Positions 1 through 13,073 of a stretch of DNA of 64,000 nucleotides are shown piece by piece. Below the pieces are notes generated by a model. The model had not been told where the DNA came from. It saw nothing but the letters and a program-made list of their open reading frames with translations, and did not search any database. The translations under genes and the position numbers were made by a program. Source of the DNA: Planctomycetaceae bacterium. Its GTDB lineage: Bacteria; Planctomycetota; Phycisphaerae; Phycisphaerales; UBA1924. The first letter of the stretch is position 1. Each line of letters starts with the position of its first letter. The stretch spans positions 1 to 64,000 of the forward strand of contig JAIYDA010000059.1 in assembly GCA_027487735.1 (NCBI GenBank). Direction: 5' to 3'.

Positions 1-13
1 AAGCGGAGAGGGG
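1..13. repeat. possible left attachment core (tRNA-Ser 3'-end repeat)
   Basis: The first 13 bases (AAGCGGAGAGGGG) are identical, in the same orientation, to 50475-50487, which is the 3' end of the tRNA-Ser gene on the opposite strand. Tandem copies beside the tRNA show that this region has been duplicated by integration. The match ends at base 14. Whether it extends to the left cannot be seen. It could be attL of a 50-kb element or a short chance match. Confidence 0.35.
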
Positions 14-438
14 ACGCGGATAGGGGCTGAGCTCTCCTGATTGGGAATGCGAGCGGGGCGGATTTGTCGGGTCGCGCGCGTCATGTTCATGCTTAAACCT
101 CCTTAACATTAGGGTTTAGGTCCTGTCTGTTGGATTCGGCCCGACAACGACGATCGGCACCGCAATCCGCGGTTGGAAGGCTCATCCGAGGTTCGCCGAG
201 TTCAAAACCTGCAACGCACGACAGAGATCGTGCGCGGTCGCGGCGTGCGTCCCGAGGAGCAGGGCGATGACGATGCAGACCTAGTTTGTTCGTATTTTGT
301 TATCTATGCGAGCTTTCCGCCCGTGGGCACCGCGTTCTCATTGGCCATACTCGCCAAAGAAATAGATTCCGTGAACTTCGCTTCCAGCAACTCGCGGAAG
401 CCCTGTCCGACAGCCGATATCCCGGAAGGCGAACTGGC
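14..438. other. gene-poor left flank
   Basis: No convincing gene. A short - strand frame near 190-290 reads like a signal peptide with a short mature part, but a stop codon lies just before it and there is no start. The interval ends in GGAAGG at 424-429, a good ribosome binding site for the gene at 439. Confidence 0.4.
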
Positions 439-927
439 ATGGAGTGGCTACGTACACTTCACGCGACGCTCCTCATGCGACAGACACCGACTCAACGCCT
501 GGTCACACTTCTCTGCCTTGTGGCGTTTGCCATTGGCCAGACCTTGTTTGGTTCTCTCGGCGTTTGGTGCACCGATGGGTCGGGTCAGGGTCGGCTTGAA
601 CTCGCGTGCTTGAAGTCATCGCTGGGTGCGTGTTTAACGCCTTGCTCGGATTCGTCGGGACATGAGGCACTCGAGGATCATTCATCAGATCCTGTCGCTC
701 CGACGCCTTGCGAAGATCAGCCGCTGGGTCTACAGGTTGCCGTTCCCAAGCCGGGTACTTCGGCGATGGTGCTTGACACCATCCTTACGGCTGTGATGGT
801 GGCCGTGATCTGCGATGCGTGGCCGCCTGAGTGCGTCCGCCCCGCGCGTGCCTTCGCGTCTGGTCAGGATCGCGAACGACCGCCGGATTCTCTTGTCCGG
901 TTGCGCACGGTCATACTCGTTGTTTAG
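439..927 (+). CDS. small exported CzcI-like protein, paralogue 1
   Basis: 162 residues. The start at 439 is chosen because GGAAGG lies 9 nt upstream and a hydrophobic export segment follows (TLLCLVAFAIG at about residues 21-31). The mature part carries several Cys residues and a His/Asp/Pro-rich middle. The C-terminus (RPPDSLVRLRTVILVV) matches the ends of the small proteins at 10857 and 17694, which also sit first in a metal-efflux block. It lies 246 bp before czcC. By position it resembles the small CzcI-type proteins that precede czcC in proteobacteria. A periplasmic metal-binding or modulatory role is inference. This copy is the most diverged of the three. Confidence 0.6.
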   Translation: MEWLRTLHATLLMRQTPTQRLVTLLCLVAFAIGQTLFGSLGVWCTDGSGQGRLELACLKSSLGACLTPCSDSSGHEALEDHSSDPVAPTPCEDQPLGLQVAVPKPGTSAMVLDTILTAVMVAVICDAWPPECVRPARAFASGQDRERPPDSLVRLRTVILVV

Positions 928-1173
928 TCCTTTACAGGCTTGGCCCGATCTCTGCTCGTCTCAATCCGAGCAAGAGATGAGGCCATCATCGCGCCCCCGC
1001 TCCAAGCGGCGCTTTCTTTAGCGCGCGTGAATCGCCCTTCAGTCGGCGATCTCCCCACTTCACAATTTGGAACTGCTGCTCAATCAGGAGCTACGCCCGC
1101 CGTGCGCTCCGATCGCCGCGCGATGCGTGGCGCCCGTGGCATCTTGATGCTTCGTCTGATGTAGAGACCACCC

Positions 1174-2625
1174 ATGCACACAACGAACGAAACGACTGCT
1201 CTTAAACCCTGCCGATGGTTGTTCAACCTCGTGCTTGTGTTGGTCACGACGGCCATCTTCGCCGGCTGTCAAAGGCCGCAGCGGCTGAATGTGGATGTCG
1301 CTCTGCGCGCGGGTGAAGCCGCTGGAATATCATCGCCGATCGATTTTGTCGTCGTAGGACCCGACGGCGGACCGCTTGACGAATCGAACGGTGCTAGCGA
1401 TGCGCTCGCTCTGACGGAAGCTCTCCGTCGAGCGGTTACCACAGACCCCGCGCTCCAAGCGGCGATGGCAAGGGTGCGGATCGCGATAGCCGACGCGGAC
1501 CAATCACGGCTGCTTTCGAATCCTGTGCTCAGCTTTGTCCTGCGATGGGGACCGGGCAAACCGCAAGTCGAGGCTTCGTTGGCGCAGGACATCATTCTTG
1601 CCTTGCAGCTTCCTCGACGCGCCAGCGCCGCTGACAACCGGCTACGTCAGGCGGCCGCCGACGCAGTCACCGTCGCGATTGATGTCGCAAGCGATGTCCA
1701 GGAACGCTACGCGGCGGCACAGGCAGCGGACAAACTGGTTCCTGTGTTGCGCGAGCGGATGGTCCTGTTGGAACGCTTGATCGCAATCGCAAAGTCTCGG
1801 CTCGATGCCGGTGAGGGCACGCGCGGTGACTTGGCGGTGCTTGAAGCCCAGCGTGTCGAACTGCAGGTTGAGATCGATCAGGCGATGCTCTCCGCGCGGG
1901 AGGAGCGATTGCGTTTGGCGAGGCTCATCGGTGAACCGTCATCGCCCGCTCAGTGGACGCTTGACCCATGGACCGCGCCCAGCACGGGCGTTCAGCCCGA
2001 GTCGCGATGGATCGACACTGCTCTACAGCTGCGTCCCGAGATCCAGGCAGTGGCGTGGAAATTGCGTGCACTCGGCGACGATGAAGCGATTATCCAACTA
2101 CTCCCATGGGATGGTTCAAGCGCCGGAATTGACGCTGCTCGCGATGACAAGTGGTTTGCTGGACCGTCCGTGTCAACCCCGCTGCCCATATTCGACACCG
2201 GTCAAGCCAAACGAGCAAGGGTCACCGCGGAGCAACTGGAAGCGAGGCACGAACTCACGCTCGCTCGGCGCAAAGTCGTCGAAGAAGTCCGCGTTGCCTT
2301 TCAGACATTGACCGCAAGCAACGCCAATCTCGATCGCATCCGAAACGAGTTGATTCCTCTCCAGCAGCAGCGCAGAACCCTTGCGGAGGACGCTTACCGC
2401 GCCGGGCAGAGTGATGTGACCGCCCTATTCCTCGCTGAACAGGATCTCCGGCTGACGCAAGCGAAGGCAATCGAGGTCGAGCGACAGGCTTCGACTGCGT
2501 TTGTTCGGTTGCAGCGTGCTATTGGGGGCCCGGGCGTGGCGATGCCACTCATCGAAGCCCCCACGCCAGTTGTTCCAAGTCCTCCAGATGCGCCCGCTCC
2601 AAGCGAGAGTGCTCCGCAGCGCTGA
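1174..2625 (+). CDS. czcC: CzcC-like outer-membrane efflux channel (TolC family lipoprotein)
   Basis: 483 residues, the usual size for CzcC/CusC. It would form the trimeric outer-membrane duct of an RND metal-efflux complex. The N-terminus has a hydrophobic segment ending in a lipobox-like FAGC with Cys32. Two outer-membrane efflux repeats follow, with long Ala/Arg/Glu/Leu-rich helices (about residues 80-260 and 280-450) and the internal similarity typical of TolC proteins. The C-terminal 25 residues are Pro/Ala-rich. The adaptor and pump genes follow directly. The ATG at 1174 has only a weak ribosome binding site. The family is clear; metal specificity comes from the partner pump. Confidence 0.88.
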   Translation: MHTTNETTALKPCRWLFNLVLVLVTTAIFAGCQRPQRLNVDVALRAGEAAGISSPIDFVVVGPDGGPLDESNGASDALALTEALRRAVTTDPALQAAMARVRIAIADADQSRLLSNPVLSFVLRWGPGKPQVEASLAQDIILALQLPRRASAADNRLRQAAADAVTVAIDVASDVQERYAAAQAADKLVPVLRERMVLLERLIAIAKSRLDAGEGTRGDLAVLEAQRVELQVEIDQAMLSAREERLRLARLIGEPSSPAQWTLDPWTAPSTGVQPESRWIDTALQLRPEIQAVAWKLRALGDDEAIIQLLPWDGSSAGIDAARDDKWFAGPSVSTPLPIFDTGQAKRARVTAEQLEARHELTLARRKVVEEVRVAFQTLTASNANLDRIRNELIPLQQQRRTLAEDAYRAGQSDVTALFLAEQDLRLTQAKAIEVERQASTAFVRLQRAIGGPGVAMPLIEAPTPVVPSPPDAPAPSESAPQR

Positions 2626-2721
2626 CCTGCGTCCCACTCACTCAACGCCCACGCATTGCAACTCATCCGCCGCGCGTCTGACTGCCTTTTCTCGAATCTC
2701 GCACCACCAATGAGATCACAT

Positions 2722-4074
2722 ATGAAGAAAACAACCCTCCTGACCTGCCTCCGCACATCAACGATCACCACAACGCTCATGATGCTGTCATTTACCGCTG
2801 GGTGTAAGAAGCACACCGAGGGACCGGCGGGCGATGCTCACGACCATGGCTCGGCTGCTGCTGCGAAGGCGGACGACCACGCCGGCCACGAGCACAGTGC
2901 AGGTGGGAGCGAGCACGCCGACGAGGTCAAACTCACGGCGGACGCGATCGCTCGCTACGGCGTCAAAGACGAACCTGCACAGCTTTGGATTCTCAAGCCC
3001 ACGGTATTGACCCCCGCGCGCGTCGCGTTCAACACAGAGGCGATGGCCCATGTGGGTTCGCCGCTGCGCGGCCGCGCCGTTGAGGTAAAGGTCCGCCTCG
3101 GCGACACGGTGAAGGCCGGGCAGGAACTGGTCATCATCGAGAGCCCTGAACTCGGCGAGGCACAAGCTGACTATCTCCAGAAGAAGACCGCAGTGCTAAC
3201 GGCGGGACCCGCAGTTGAACTGAGCAAGATTGCCTGGGATCGAGCCAAGGGGTTGCTGGAACAGTCGCAGGGCATCTCCCTGACTGAGGTGCAGCGCCGT
3301 GAGGCCGAATACAAGGCCGCCATCGCCAACGTCAAGGCCGCCGAGGCGGCTGCAATGGCCTCCGAGAACCGGCTGCACTTGCTGGGCATGAAGCAGGAAG
3401 AGGTTGCCACGCTCGCCGCCACGAGTGAGATCGCGCCGCGTCACGCGATCAAGGCCGCTATCGACGGCCAGGTCGTACAGCGCGAAGTCACGCTAGGCGA
3501 ACTCGTCGGTCCAGACCGCGAGGCCTTGATGGTTGTTGCGGACACCGGTTCGCTGTGGGTGCTTGCGGACGTGCCCGAAGCGAAGCTTGCTGGCATCGCC
3601 GTTGGTGCGAAGACGTGGATCACCATCGGCTCGACAACGGGCACGAACGACACGAGTATCGCACCGAAGTTCGAGGGAACGGTGTCGTTCATCGCTCCGC
3701 TCGTGGACCCCACCACCCGCACCGCACAGGTAAGGATCGATGTGCCGTTGTCGTTAGAGGGCGGATTTACGCTCAAGCCCGGCATGTTCGCGCAGGCTGA
3801 GATCGTCGCTTCACTCCCGGGTGGTGAAGACCCCGCGCCCATGGTCGCCGTCCCCGATGAGGCGATCCAAACGGTCGAGGGCGGCCCCGCCGTCTTCGTG
3901 CCCGTGGAGGGCGAGCCCAACACCTTTGCCAAGCGCGCGGTGACCATCGGCAAGCCGATTGGTGGCCTTGTCCCCATCTTTTCTGGATTGGTCGAGGGCG
4001 AGCGGTTCGTCATCGCCGGTACGTTCATCTTGAAGGCAGAGCTCGGCAAGGGCTCCGCGGCACACGAGCACTGA
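2722..4074 (+). CDS. czcB: CzcB-like periplasmic adaptor (membrane fusion protein)
   Basis: 450 residues. The start at 2722 gives MKKTTLL followed by a hydrophobic stretch and a lipobox-like FTAGC with Cys28; an in-frame ATG at 2710 is an alternative. Just after the lipobox there is a His/Asp-rich stretch (HDHG, HAGHEHS) that probably binds metal. The rest follows the HlyD/CusB plan: barrel-sandwich half (about 100-145), alpha-helical hairpin rich in Ala/Glu/Lys (about 150-220), second lipoyl half with DGQV, then a beta-barrel region. It should bridge the channel encoded upstream and the inner-membrane pump encoded 30 bp downstream. Confidence 0.9.
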   Translation: MKKTTLLTCLRTSTITTTLMMLSFTAGCKKHTEGPAGDAHDHGSAAAAKADDHAGHEHSAGGSEHADEVKLTADAIARYGVKDEPAQLWILKPTVLTPARVAFNTEAMAHVGSPLRGRAVEVKVRLGDTVKAGQELVIIESPELGEAQADYLQKKTAVLTAGPAVELSKIAWDRAKGLLEQSQGISLTEVQRREAEYKAAIANVKAAEAAAMASENRLHLLGMKQEEVATLAATSEIAPRHAIKAAIDGQVVQREVTLGELVGPDREALMVVADTGSLWVLADVPEAKLAGIAVGAKTWITIGSTTGTNDTSIAPKFEGTVSFIAPLVDPTTRTAQVRIDVPLSLEGGFTLKPGMFAQAEIVASLPGGEDPAPMVAVPDEAIQTVEGGPAVFVPVEGEPNTFAKRAVTIGKPIGGLVPIFSGLVEGERFVIAGTFILKAELGKGSAAHEH

Positions 4075-4104
4075 ATCCAACTGCCGCACTAGGAGCCCAC
4101 ACCC

Positions 4105-7725
<3,621 letters not shown>

Positions 7726-7803
7726 TCGCTGGGAACACGAGCGCGTTGCCCGTAACCGTCCAGCGATCGAGTCTGTTCCGTAGTTTCAGATAGGAGTCTT
7801 TCG

Positions 7804-8112
7804 ATGAACCAATCCACTTTCCCCAGCCATCCCCGTTCCAAGTCCCTCTTCGTTGGCCTCGCCGCAGGCGCCGCGCTCACCACGCTCGCAGCGGTCATGA
7901 TGGGCCAGGGCGCGAGCCAGCCCGTCAAGTCCGCGAGCGAGTACTTCGTCACCGCCGACGGCGAAGGTGCACACCTGTGGGTCCGCGAGGGCAACGCCCT
8001 GCGTGTCGTCGCTCACGGGGAATGCAAGGAGTGTGCCGCCAAGGGCCACGACGACCATGACCACAAAGACGGTGATGGACACGACCACTCCAAGGACGCC
8101 CCCAAGAAGTAA
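7804..8112 (+). CDS. small exported His-rich protein
   Basis: 102 residues. A basic N-terminus is followed by a hydrophobic segment (about 15-34) that should be a signal peptide or anchor. A short folded-looking part (YFVTADGEGAHLWVREGNALRVVAHGECKEC) leads to a CKEC pair and a tail dominated by His, Asp and Lys (HDDHDHKDGDGHDHS). GATAGGAG lies just upstream of the ATG. It sits 78 bp after czcA and probably shares its transcript. I do not recognise a family. The composition suggests a periplasmic binder of Zn or similar ions (inference). Confidence 0.6.
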   Translation: MNQSTFPSHPRSKSLFVGLAAGAALTTLAAVMMGQGASQPVKSASEYFVTADGEGAHLWVREGNALRVVAHGECKECAAKGHDDHDHKDGDGHDHSKDAPKK

Positions 8113-8174
8113 CTCGCCAGCTTCGCGGCAGGCTTGCGTTTGCCCGGAGCATTCAACATGTAAAGGAGTTTTCC

Positions 8175-8615
8175 ATGAACCGCATCCTGATTGCAGTTGC
8201 CCTGAGCGGCCTCTTGGCTGGTTGTGCTTCCACCCGTAGTGACTTGGTGAAGTCCGGCTACCTCTCCCTCCAACCCACATCGACCGCTGCGCTGACGCAC
8301 TCACCGAGCGTCTATGAACGAAACGGCGGCCTTGTCGTCGATGGATGGCTCGACGCGTCCGAAGTCATCAAGGGCGGACACGTTGACATTCAGGTGATCA
8401 GTCCAGATGGCACGGTTGTCTTCGACGCTGCAGTGAACTTCCGCCAACCGACGTCACGAACACCCACCGGCCCGAGAGGTTCGAGTCGGGGATCGCGATC
8501 TCAAGCGGACAGTCATGCGACCTATCTGGTCCGGTTCCCCGGACTACCTCCGAAAGGATCGGTAATTCGCGTGGTGCACGACACCCAGCCGCACCATTCG
8601 GAGCCGTCGGAGTGA
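8175..8615 (+). CDS. putative lipoprotein
   Basis: 146 residues with a clear lipoprotein signal: a short basic start, IAVALSGLLAGC and acylation at Cys17. AAAGGAG precedes the ATG. The mature part has alternating hydrophobic residues that read as a small beta-sandwich (YERNGGLVVDGWLDAS, GHVDIQVISPDGTVVFDAAV), a disordered Ser/Arg/Pro loop, and a last strand ending in His/Glu. It lies between the His-rich exported protein and the P-type ATPase, 3 bp from the latter, so it belongs to the same operon. No known family recognised. A periplasmic metal-handling role is only suggested by position. Confidence 0.6.
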   Translation: MNRILIAVALSGLLAGCASTRSDLVKSGYLSLQPTSTAALTHSPSVYERNGGLVVDGWLDASEVIKGGHVDIQVISPDGTVVFDAAVNFRQPTSRTPTGPRGSSRGSRSQADSHATYLVRFPGLPPKGSVIRVVHDTQPHHSEPSE

Positions 8616-8618
8616 TCT

Positions 8619-10814
8619 ATGCCAACAAGCAGTTTCATTATTCCGACGATGGACTGTCCAACTGAGGAATCGTTGATCCGGCATCGCCTCGCGAGGGTCG
8701 CTGGCATATTTGAGATGCGGTTCGACCTCATGCAGCGGCGGTTGACCGTGGTTCACGACGTCGCCGATGAAGCGGTCATCATCGCTGCGCTGGACGACAT
8801 CGGGATGACCCCCGCGCTTGCTTCGCTTCCAGAGCGTTCTAATTCTGCTTGCGATGTTGGCCCGTGTGCGGTCAGCGCGACGGGGGAAAACCCTTTCACA
8901 AAGTCCTGGTGGATCAAGTATGGAGTCTTTTTCTTGTCGGGCTTGCTCGCGGCGGCATGCGAGATCGCGTATTTCGCGGGCGTGAAGGAGACCTCCTGGC
9001 CAATCGTCACGATGTCCATCGTGTCGATGCTGCTGGGGGGCCGCGAGACTTTTTATAAGGGCTGGATCGCGCTCAAGACCTTCACGCTCAACATCAACTT
9101 CCTCATGACCGTCGCCGTCGTCGGCGGCATGTTCATCGGCGCGTGGCCGGAGATCGCGCTGGTGGTCTTTTTGTTCGGCCTCGCCGAAATGATCGAGAAG
9201 AAGGCGCTGGACCGCGCGCGGAATGCGGTCAAGGGGCTGATGGCGATGGCCCCCGACGAGGCGCGCGTGAAGCAGCCCGACGGATCGTGGAAGGTGACGA
9301 GCGCGGGAGAAGTTCCCGTGGGCGCGGTCGTGCAGGTCAAGCCGGGCGAGCGGCTCGCGCTCGACGGCGTGGTGGTCGCGGGCGAGTCGAGCGTCAACCA
9401 GGCCCCGGTCACCGGCGAGTCCGTGCCGGTGGACAAGGGCGTCGGCGACAAAGTCTTCGCGGGGACGATCAACGAGTCGGGCGTGCTGGAGTTTCAGACC
9501 ACCGGCGGCAAGGACCAGACCACGCTCGCCAAGATCATCAGGACGGTGCAGGAAGCACAGGGAAGCCGTGCGCCGACGCAGCGGTTCGTGGACAACTTCG
9601 CGCGGGTCTACACGCCCATCGTCTGCGTCGTCGCGGTGCTGGTCGCGGTCGTGCCGTGGTTGGCGTTCGGGCAGCCGTTCTATCCCTGGCTCTACAAAGC
9701 ACTCGTGCTGCTCGTGATCGCGTGCCCGTGCGCTCTTGTGATCTCAACGCCCGTGACGGTGGTGAGCGGGCTGACGGCGGCGGCCCGCCGAGGCATCCTC
9801 ATCAAGGGCGGCGTGCATCTGGAGAACGGCCGCAAACTCAAAGTCATCGCGCTCGACAAGACCGGCACCATCACCGAGGGCAAGCCGCGCGTGACGGATG
9901 TGCAGCCCATCGGCGGCGCGACCAAGGACGAGGTGCTGCGTATCGCCGCGAGTCTCGATGCGCTCTCGCAGCACCCGGTGGCGCTCGCGGTGGTGGCGGC
10001 TTGGGCAGGGCCGCGCCAGAGCGTCGAAGGGTTCAAGTCGCTGACGGGGCGGGGCGTCGAGGGAAAGATCGCGGGCGAGATGTACTTTCTCGGCAACCAC
10101 CGCCTCGCCGAGGAGCGGAAGGTCTGCTCGCCCGAGGTGGAGGCGGTGCTGGGCCGGTTCGAGGTGCAGGGGAAGACAACCGTCGTGGTTGCCTCGGCGA
10201 CGCGCGCGCTGGGCGTCATCGCCGTCGCCGACACGCCCCGCGAGACCAGCGTCGAGGCCCTCAGGCACTTGCACGATCTGGGCATCAAGACGCTCATGCT
10301 CTCAGGCGACAATCAGACGACGGCGGACGCGATCTCCAAGGCGGTCGGCATCGACGAGGCCAAGGGCGGCATGCTGCCGCAGGATAAACTCGCCGAGATT
10401 GAGCGGCTCACGCGCGAGCACGGTGACTCGGTGGGCATGGTCGGCGACGGCGTGAACGACGCCCCGGCCCTCGCCAAGTCCACCATCGGCTTTGCGATGG
10501 GCGCGGCAGGCACGGACACCGCATTGGAAACGGCGGATGTTGCACTGATGCAGGACGACCTGCGGGGCATCCCCGAGTTCATCGTCCTCTCGCGCCGGAC
10601 GGGCAGGATCCTGGCCCAGAACATCACGCTGGCGGTCGGGATCAAGGTCGTGTTCTTCGCGCTGACGCTCGCGGGCTGGGGGACGATGTGGATGGCGGTC
10701 GTCGCGGATGTGGGGGCAAGCCTGCTCGTCGTCGGGAACGGGCTGCGGGTGCTGGGCAGGCGGATGGGTCCAATAGCCCGGGCCGGATCGAACCCGTCCG
10801 GAGGCCGTGCGTAG
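8619..10814 (+). CDS. zntA: P1B-type ATPase exporting Zn/Cd/Pb (ZntA/CadA type)
   Basis: 731 residues. An N-terminal HMA-like domain has MDCPTEE (residues 11-17) in place of CxxC, as in many CadA/PbrA-like pumps. Eight membrane helices are expected. TM6 carries CPCAL (about residue 368), and the phosphorylation motif DKTGTITEG starts at about 412, followed by an HP motif and GDGVNDAPAL. The last helix reads VVADVGASLLVVGNGLRVL, where the Asp is typical of the divalent Zn/Cd/Pb subgroup rather than the Cu(I) group. It should move metal from cytoplasm to periplasm, from where the Czc complex takes it out. A Cys/Asn/Ser-rich linker follows the HMA domain. Confidence 0.92.
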   Translation: MPTSSFIIPTMDCPTEESLIRHRLARVAGIFEMRFDLMQRRLTVVHDVADEAVIIAALDDIGMTPALASLPERSNSACDVGPCAVSATGENPFTKSWWIKYGVFFLSGLLAAACEIAYFAGVKETSWPIVTMSIVSMLLGGRETFYKGWIALKTFTLNINFLMTVAVVGGMFIGAWPEIALVVFLFGLAEMIEKKALDRARNAVKGLMAMAPDEARVKQPDGSWKVTSAGEVPVGAVVQVKPGERLALDGVVVAGESSVNQAPVTGESVPVDKGVGDKVFAGTINESGVLEFQTTGGKDQTTLAKIIRTVQEAQGSRAPTQRFVDNFARVYTPIVCVVAVLVAVVPWLAFGQPFYPWLYKALVLLVIACPCALVISTPVTVVSGLTAAARRGILIKGGVHLENGRKLKVIALDKTGTITEGKPRVTDVQPIGGATKDEVLRIAASLDALSQHPVALAVVAAWAGPRQSVEGFKSLTGRGVEGKIAGEMYFLGNHRLAEERKVCSPEVEAVLGRFEVQGKTTVVVASATRALGVIAVADTPRETSVEALRHLHDLGIKTLMLSGDNQTTADAISKAVGIDEAKGGMLPQDKLAEIERLTREHGDSVGMVGDGVNDAPALAKSTIGFAMGAAGTDTALETADVALMQDDLRGIPEFIVLSRRTGRILAQNITLAVGIKVVFFALTLAGWGTMWMAVVADVGASLLVVGNGLRVLGRRMGPIARAGSNPSGGRA

Positions 10815-10856
10815 AACGAATCCGCGCCGATTTCTGCCGATATACTCGTTACGATC

Positions 10857-11315
10857 ATGCGTCACCCCCTGCTTCGCATCTTGGTCGCTCTGCTCATCGG
10901 CATCATCATGCCGCTGTGCTGCTGCCAGGCGGCGTCATTCGTAGGAGGACATTGTTCCGGCATCGTGGAGGCTGCACAGATAGTCGACTCCTGCTGCCAC
11001 GAGTCCGAAGATGAATCGTCTGCTCCACCGGATAACGACGGTACGGAAAGAAACGCTCCACAGCCAGCGGAGACGTGTCCATCATGCCCATCGTGCCAGG
11101 GATCGGTCGCTGGAAATGGAGCCAAGTCTGAGGCCACCATCCCCTCGTTCAAATCGCAGTGGGACGCACTCGCCACGTTTGCCTTCGCCATCGTGTGGAA
11201 CTCGCTTCTCGGCGAAGCACAAGCCCCATCGGTGCCGCCTGGGTGGAGGTCTGATCCACCGTTTCTCCGAGCCAACCGCGATGCTCAGCGGTGGTACTGC
11301 GCGCTGATCGTTTAG
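10857..11315 (+). CDS. small exported Cys-rich CzcI-like protein, paralogue 2
   Basis: 152 residues. It starts MRHPLLRILVALLIGIIMPL, an export segment followed by CCC. The mature region has repeated Cys pairs (DSCCHES, CPSCPSC) within acidic, disordered-looking sequence. A hydrophobic stretch (WDALATFAFAIVWNSLL) precedes a C-terminus ending WYCALIV, shared with the protein at 17694 (HCALIV). It is the first gene of the ABC-type efflux block and lies 42 bp after the P-type ATPase, with a TATACT box in the gap (10841-10846). A periplasmic metal sensor or buffer is inferred. The relationship to the copies at 439 and 17694 rests on size, layout and C-terminus. Confidence 0.65.
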   Translation: MRHPLLRILVALLIGIIMPLCCCQAASFVGGHCSGIVEAAQIVDSCCHESEDESSAPPDNDGTERNAPQPAETCPSCPSCQGSVAGNGAKSEATIPSFKSQWDALATFAFAIVWNSLLGEAQAPSVPPGWRSDPPFLRANRDAQRWYCALIV

Positions 11316-11435
11316 TTCCATCCTGCACCGGACGGTTTTCGTCCGCATCGTCCTTGCGCGAGCGATTCTCTTTCGCCCGTGCGAGGTTCGTCATCACGTT
11401 GCGCGCCCGGACCCGGCGCGATGCAGGAACCACAC

Positions 11436-13019
11436 ATGGCCACCACGCAGACCGACCTGCGGACCCTTCGACGGAGTCCGCAATCAACGAGCACAACCAC
11501 CGCATCACCACCTGCGAGCGCCGGCGCAACTACGCCGATCCCTCGCCCCAAAGCCCGATGGGCGACGCGGCTGGTCGTGCCCGCCGCTGTGCTGCTCGCC
11601 ACCGGCGGGCTCCTCGCATATGCCGCCCGCGATGCGCTCCAGCCTCGGCTGGAGGTCTATGTCGCCGCAGCCGTCCCGAAGGGCAGCGTGTCGGCACCAC
11701 CGCGCCCCGAGACGGCTTCAACCGCTGGAGCGACGGGCGCGGACCCGACCGACGCGTCGTCCGCTTCGTCGCCCCCAACCACCGCCGCGCTCGGCGCGGT
11801 TGCGGTGCAGGCCCCGGGCTGGATCGAGCCCGCGCCGTTCGCCGTCAGCGTGCCCGCGCTCGCCGAAGGCGTGGTGCGGGAGGTGCTGGTGCTCGAAGGA
11901 GAGCGGGTCGAAGTCGGCCAGGTGGTCGCCCGCATGATCGATGACGATGCCCGGCTGGCCGTGCGGGCCACCGATGCGGTGATCGCGGAGCGCGAGTCCG
12001 ATGTCGCGCGAGCCCGGGCCGCTCTTGCGACGGCCGAGTCGCAGGTGGACGTTGAACGCACCACCGCCGCTGAACTGCGTGACGAGGTGACCCGAAAGCG
12101 TGATCTCGTGGCGACGGGGGGCCTCAGCGAAGGGACGTTCCGGAGGATGGAGATTCGCCTGAACGGGCTTGACGCCAAGGTCAGGACGGCGGAGAAGATG
12201 GTGAGCGAGGCGCGTGCGGCCCTTGCCCAGACGGAGTCTGCCCATGCCGCAGCGCACGTCATGCGTGACGAGGCGAGGCTGCGACTGGAGCGAATGGATG
12301 TGCGCTCGCCCGCGAGCGGCGTGGTGCTGGCGCGGCTCGTCGAGCCGGGCTCACGCATCAGCATGGGTTCAAAAGGAGGCGAAGCAGGCGCGGGCGGCGG
12401 CATGTCCGGCACGGCGGGGGCTGTGCTGCGCATCTACGACCCCGCGAAGTTGCAGGTCCGGGTCGATGTGCCGTTGGCCGATGCCGCCAAGGTGGGCGTA
12501 GGTACGCGGGCGACGGTCAGCACCGAGGCGCTCGCGGACCAGACGTTCACTGGCGTCGTGTCAAGAGTCGTGCACGAGGCCAACATCCAGCGCAACACCG
12601 TGCAGTTCAAGGTCGCGCTCGACGCGCCCTCTCCCGTGCTCAAGCCCGAGATGCTGACCCGCGTCAAGCTCCACGCGCCCGCGCTCGCCTCGCGGCACAG
12701 CGGCGCGGCGTCCGGTCACGACGCGAGCGGCGACATGACGCTCCTGGTTCCGACCGCCGCCGTGACATCAACGGGTGAGGACAAGGGCCAAGTCTGGGTC
12801 GTGGACACCAGCAGCGGCAGCCCGGTCGCGCGCCAACGCGACATCGCCACCGCGCCGTCTGCGGACGAAGGGTTCACCGCCGTGACGAGCGGCCTGCGCC
12901 TGACCGACCGCGTCATTCTCGATCCTCCCAAACCGCCCGCCATCCAAGACGGCACCCGCCTCAAGCTCCTCGGTGAACGAACCACCGCAGCGGCAACGCC
13001 CAGTCCGACCACACCGTAA
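11436..13019 (+). CDS. HlyD-family membrane fusion protein for an ABC exporter
   Basis: 527 residues from the ATG at 11436, which has AGGA 8 nt upstream. The N-terminal 45 residues are Ser/Thr/Ala-rich and cytoplasmic, then one membrane helix (about 50-70). The periplasmic part has a lipoyl-type half, a long coiled-coil hairpin rich in Ala/Arg/Glu (about 185-290), the second half with RSPASGVVLARLVEPG, and a beta-barrel (about 350-480). A Gly-rich loop sits before residue 335. This is the MacA/HlyD plan. The next three genes supply an ATPase and two FtsX-type permeases, so it should be their periplasmic adaptor. No outer-membrane channel gene is in this block. Confidence 0.85.
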   Translation: MATTQTDLRTLRRSPQSTSTTTASPPASAGATTPIPRPKARWATRLVVPAAVLLATGGLLAYAARDALQPRLEVYVAAAVPKGSVSAPPRPETASTAGATGADPTDASSASSPPTTAALGAVAVQAPGWIEPAPFAVSVPALAEGVVREVLVLEGERVEVGQVVARMIDDDARLAVRATDAVIAERESDVARARAALATAESQVDVERTTAAELRDEVTRKRDLVATGGLSEGTFRRMEIRLNGLDAKVRTAEKMVSEARAALAQTESAHAAAHVMRDEARLRLERMDVRSPASGVVLARLVEPGSRISMGSKGGEAGAGGGMSGTAGAVLRIYDPAKLQVRVDVPLADAAKVGVGTRATVSTEALADQTFTGVVSRVVHEANIQRNTVQFKVALDAPSPVLKPEMLTRVKLHAPALASRHSGAASGHDASGDMTLLVPTAAVTSTGEDKGQVWVVDTSSGSPVARQRDIATAPSADEGFTAVTSGLRLTDRVILDPPKPPAIQDGTRLKLLGERTTAAATPSPTTP

Positions 13020-13073
13020 CGCACCACTCAAGACTACACCGGCGACAGTTTCGCCGCACGAAAGCACTCATCC

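Noticed and set aside
180-290. Signal-peptide-like - strand frame in the left flank
   Set aside because: Preceded by a stop and lacking a start; the mature part ends within a few residues.
7726-7800. TCGCTGG/CCAGCGA inverted repeat after czcA as a terminator
   Set aside because: Loop of about 27 nt and no T run; the downstream genes appear to be in the same operon.
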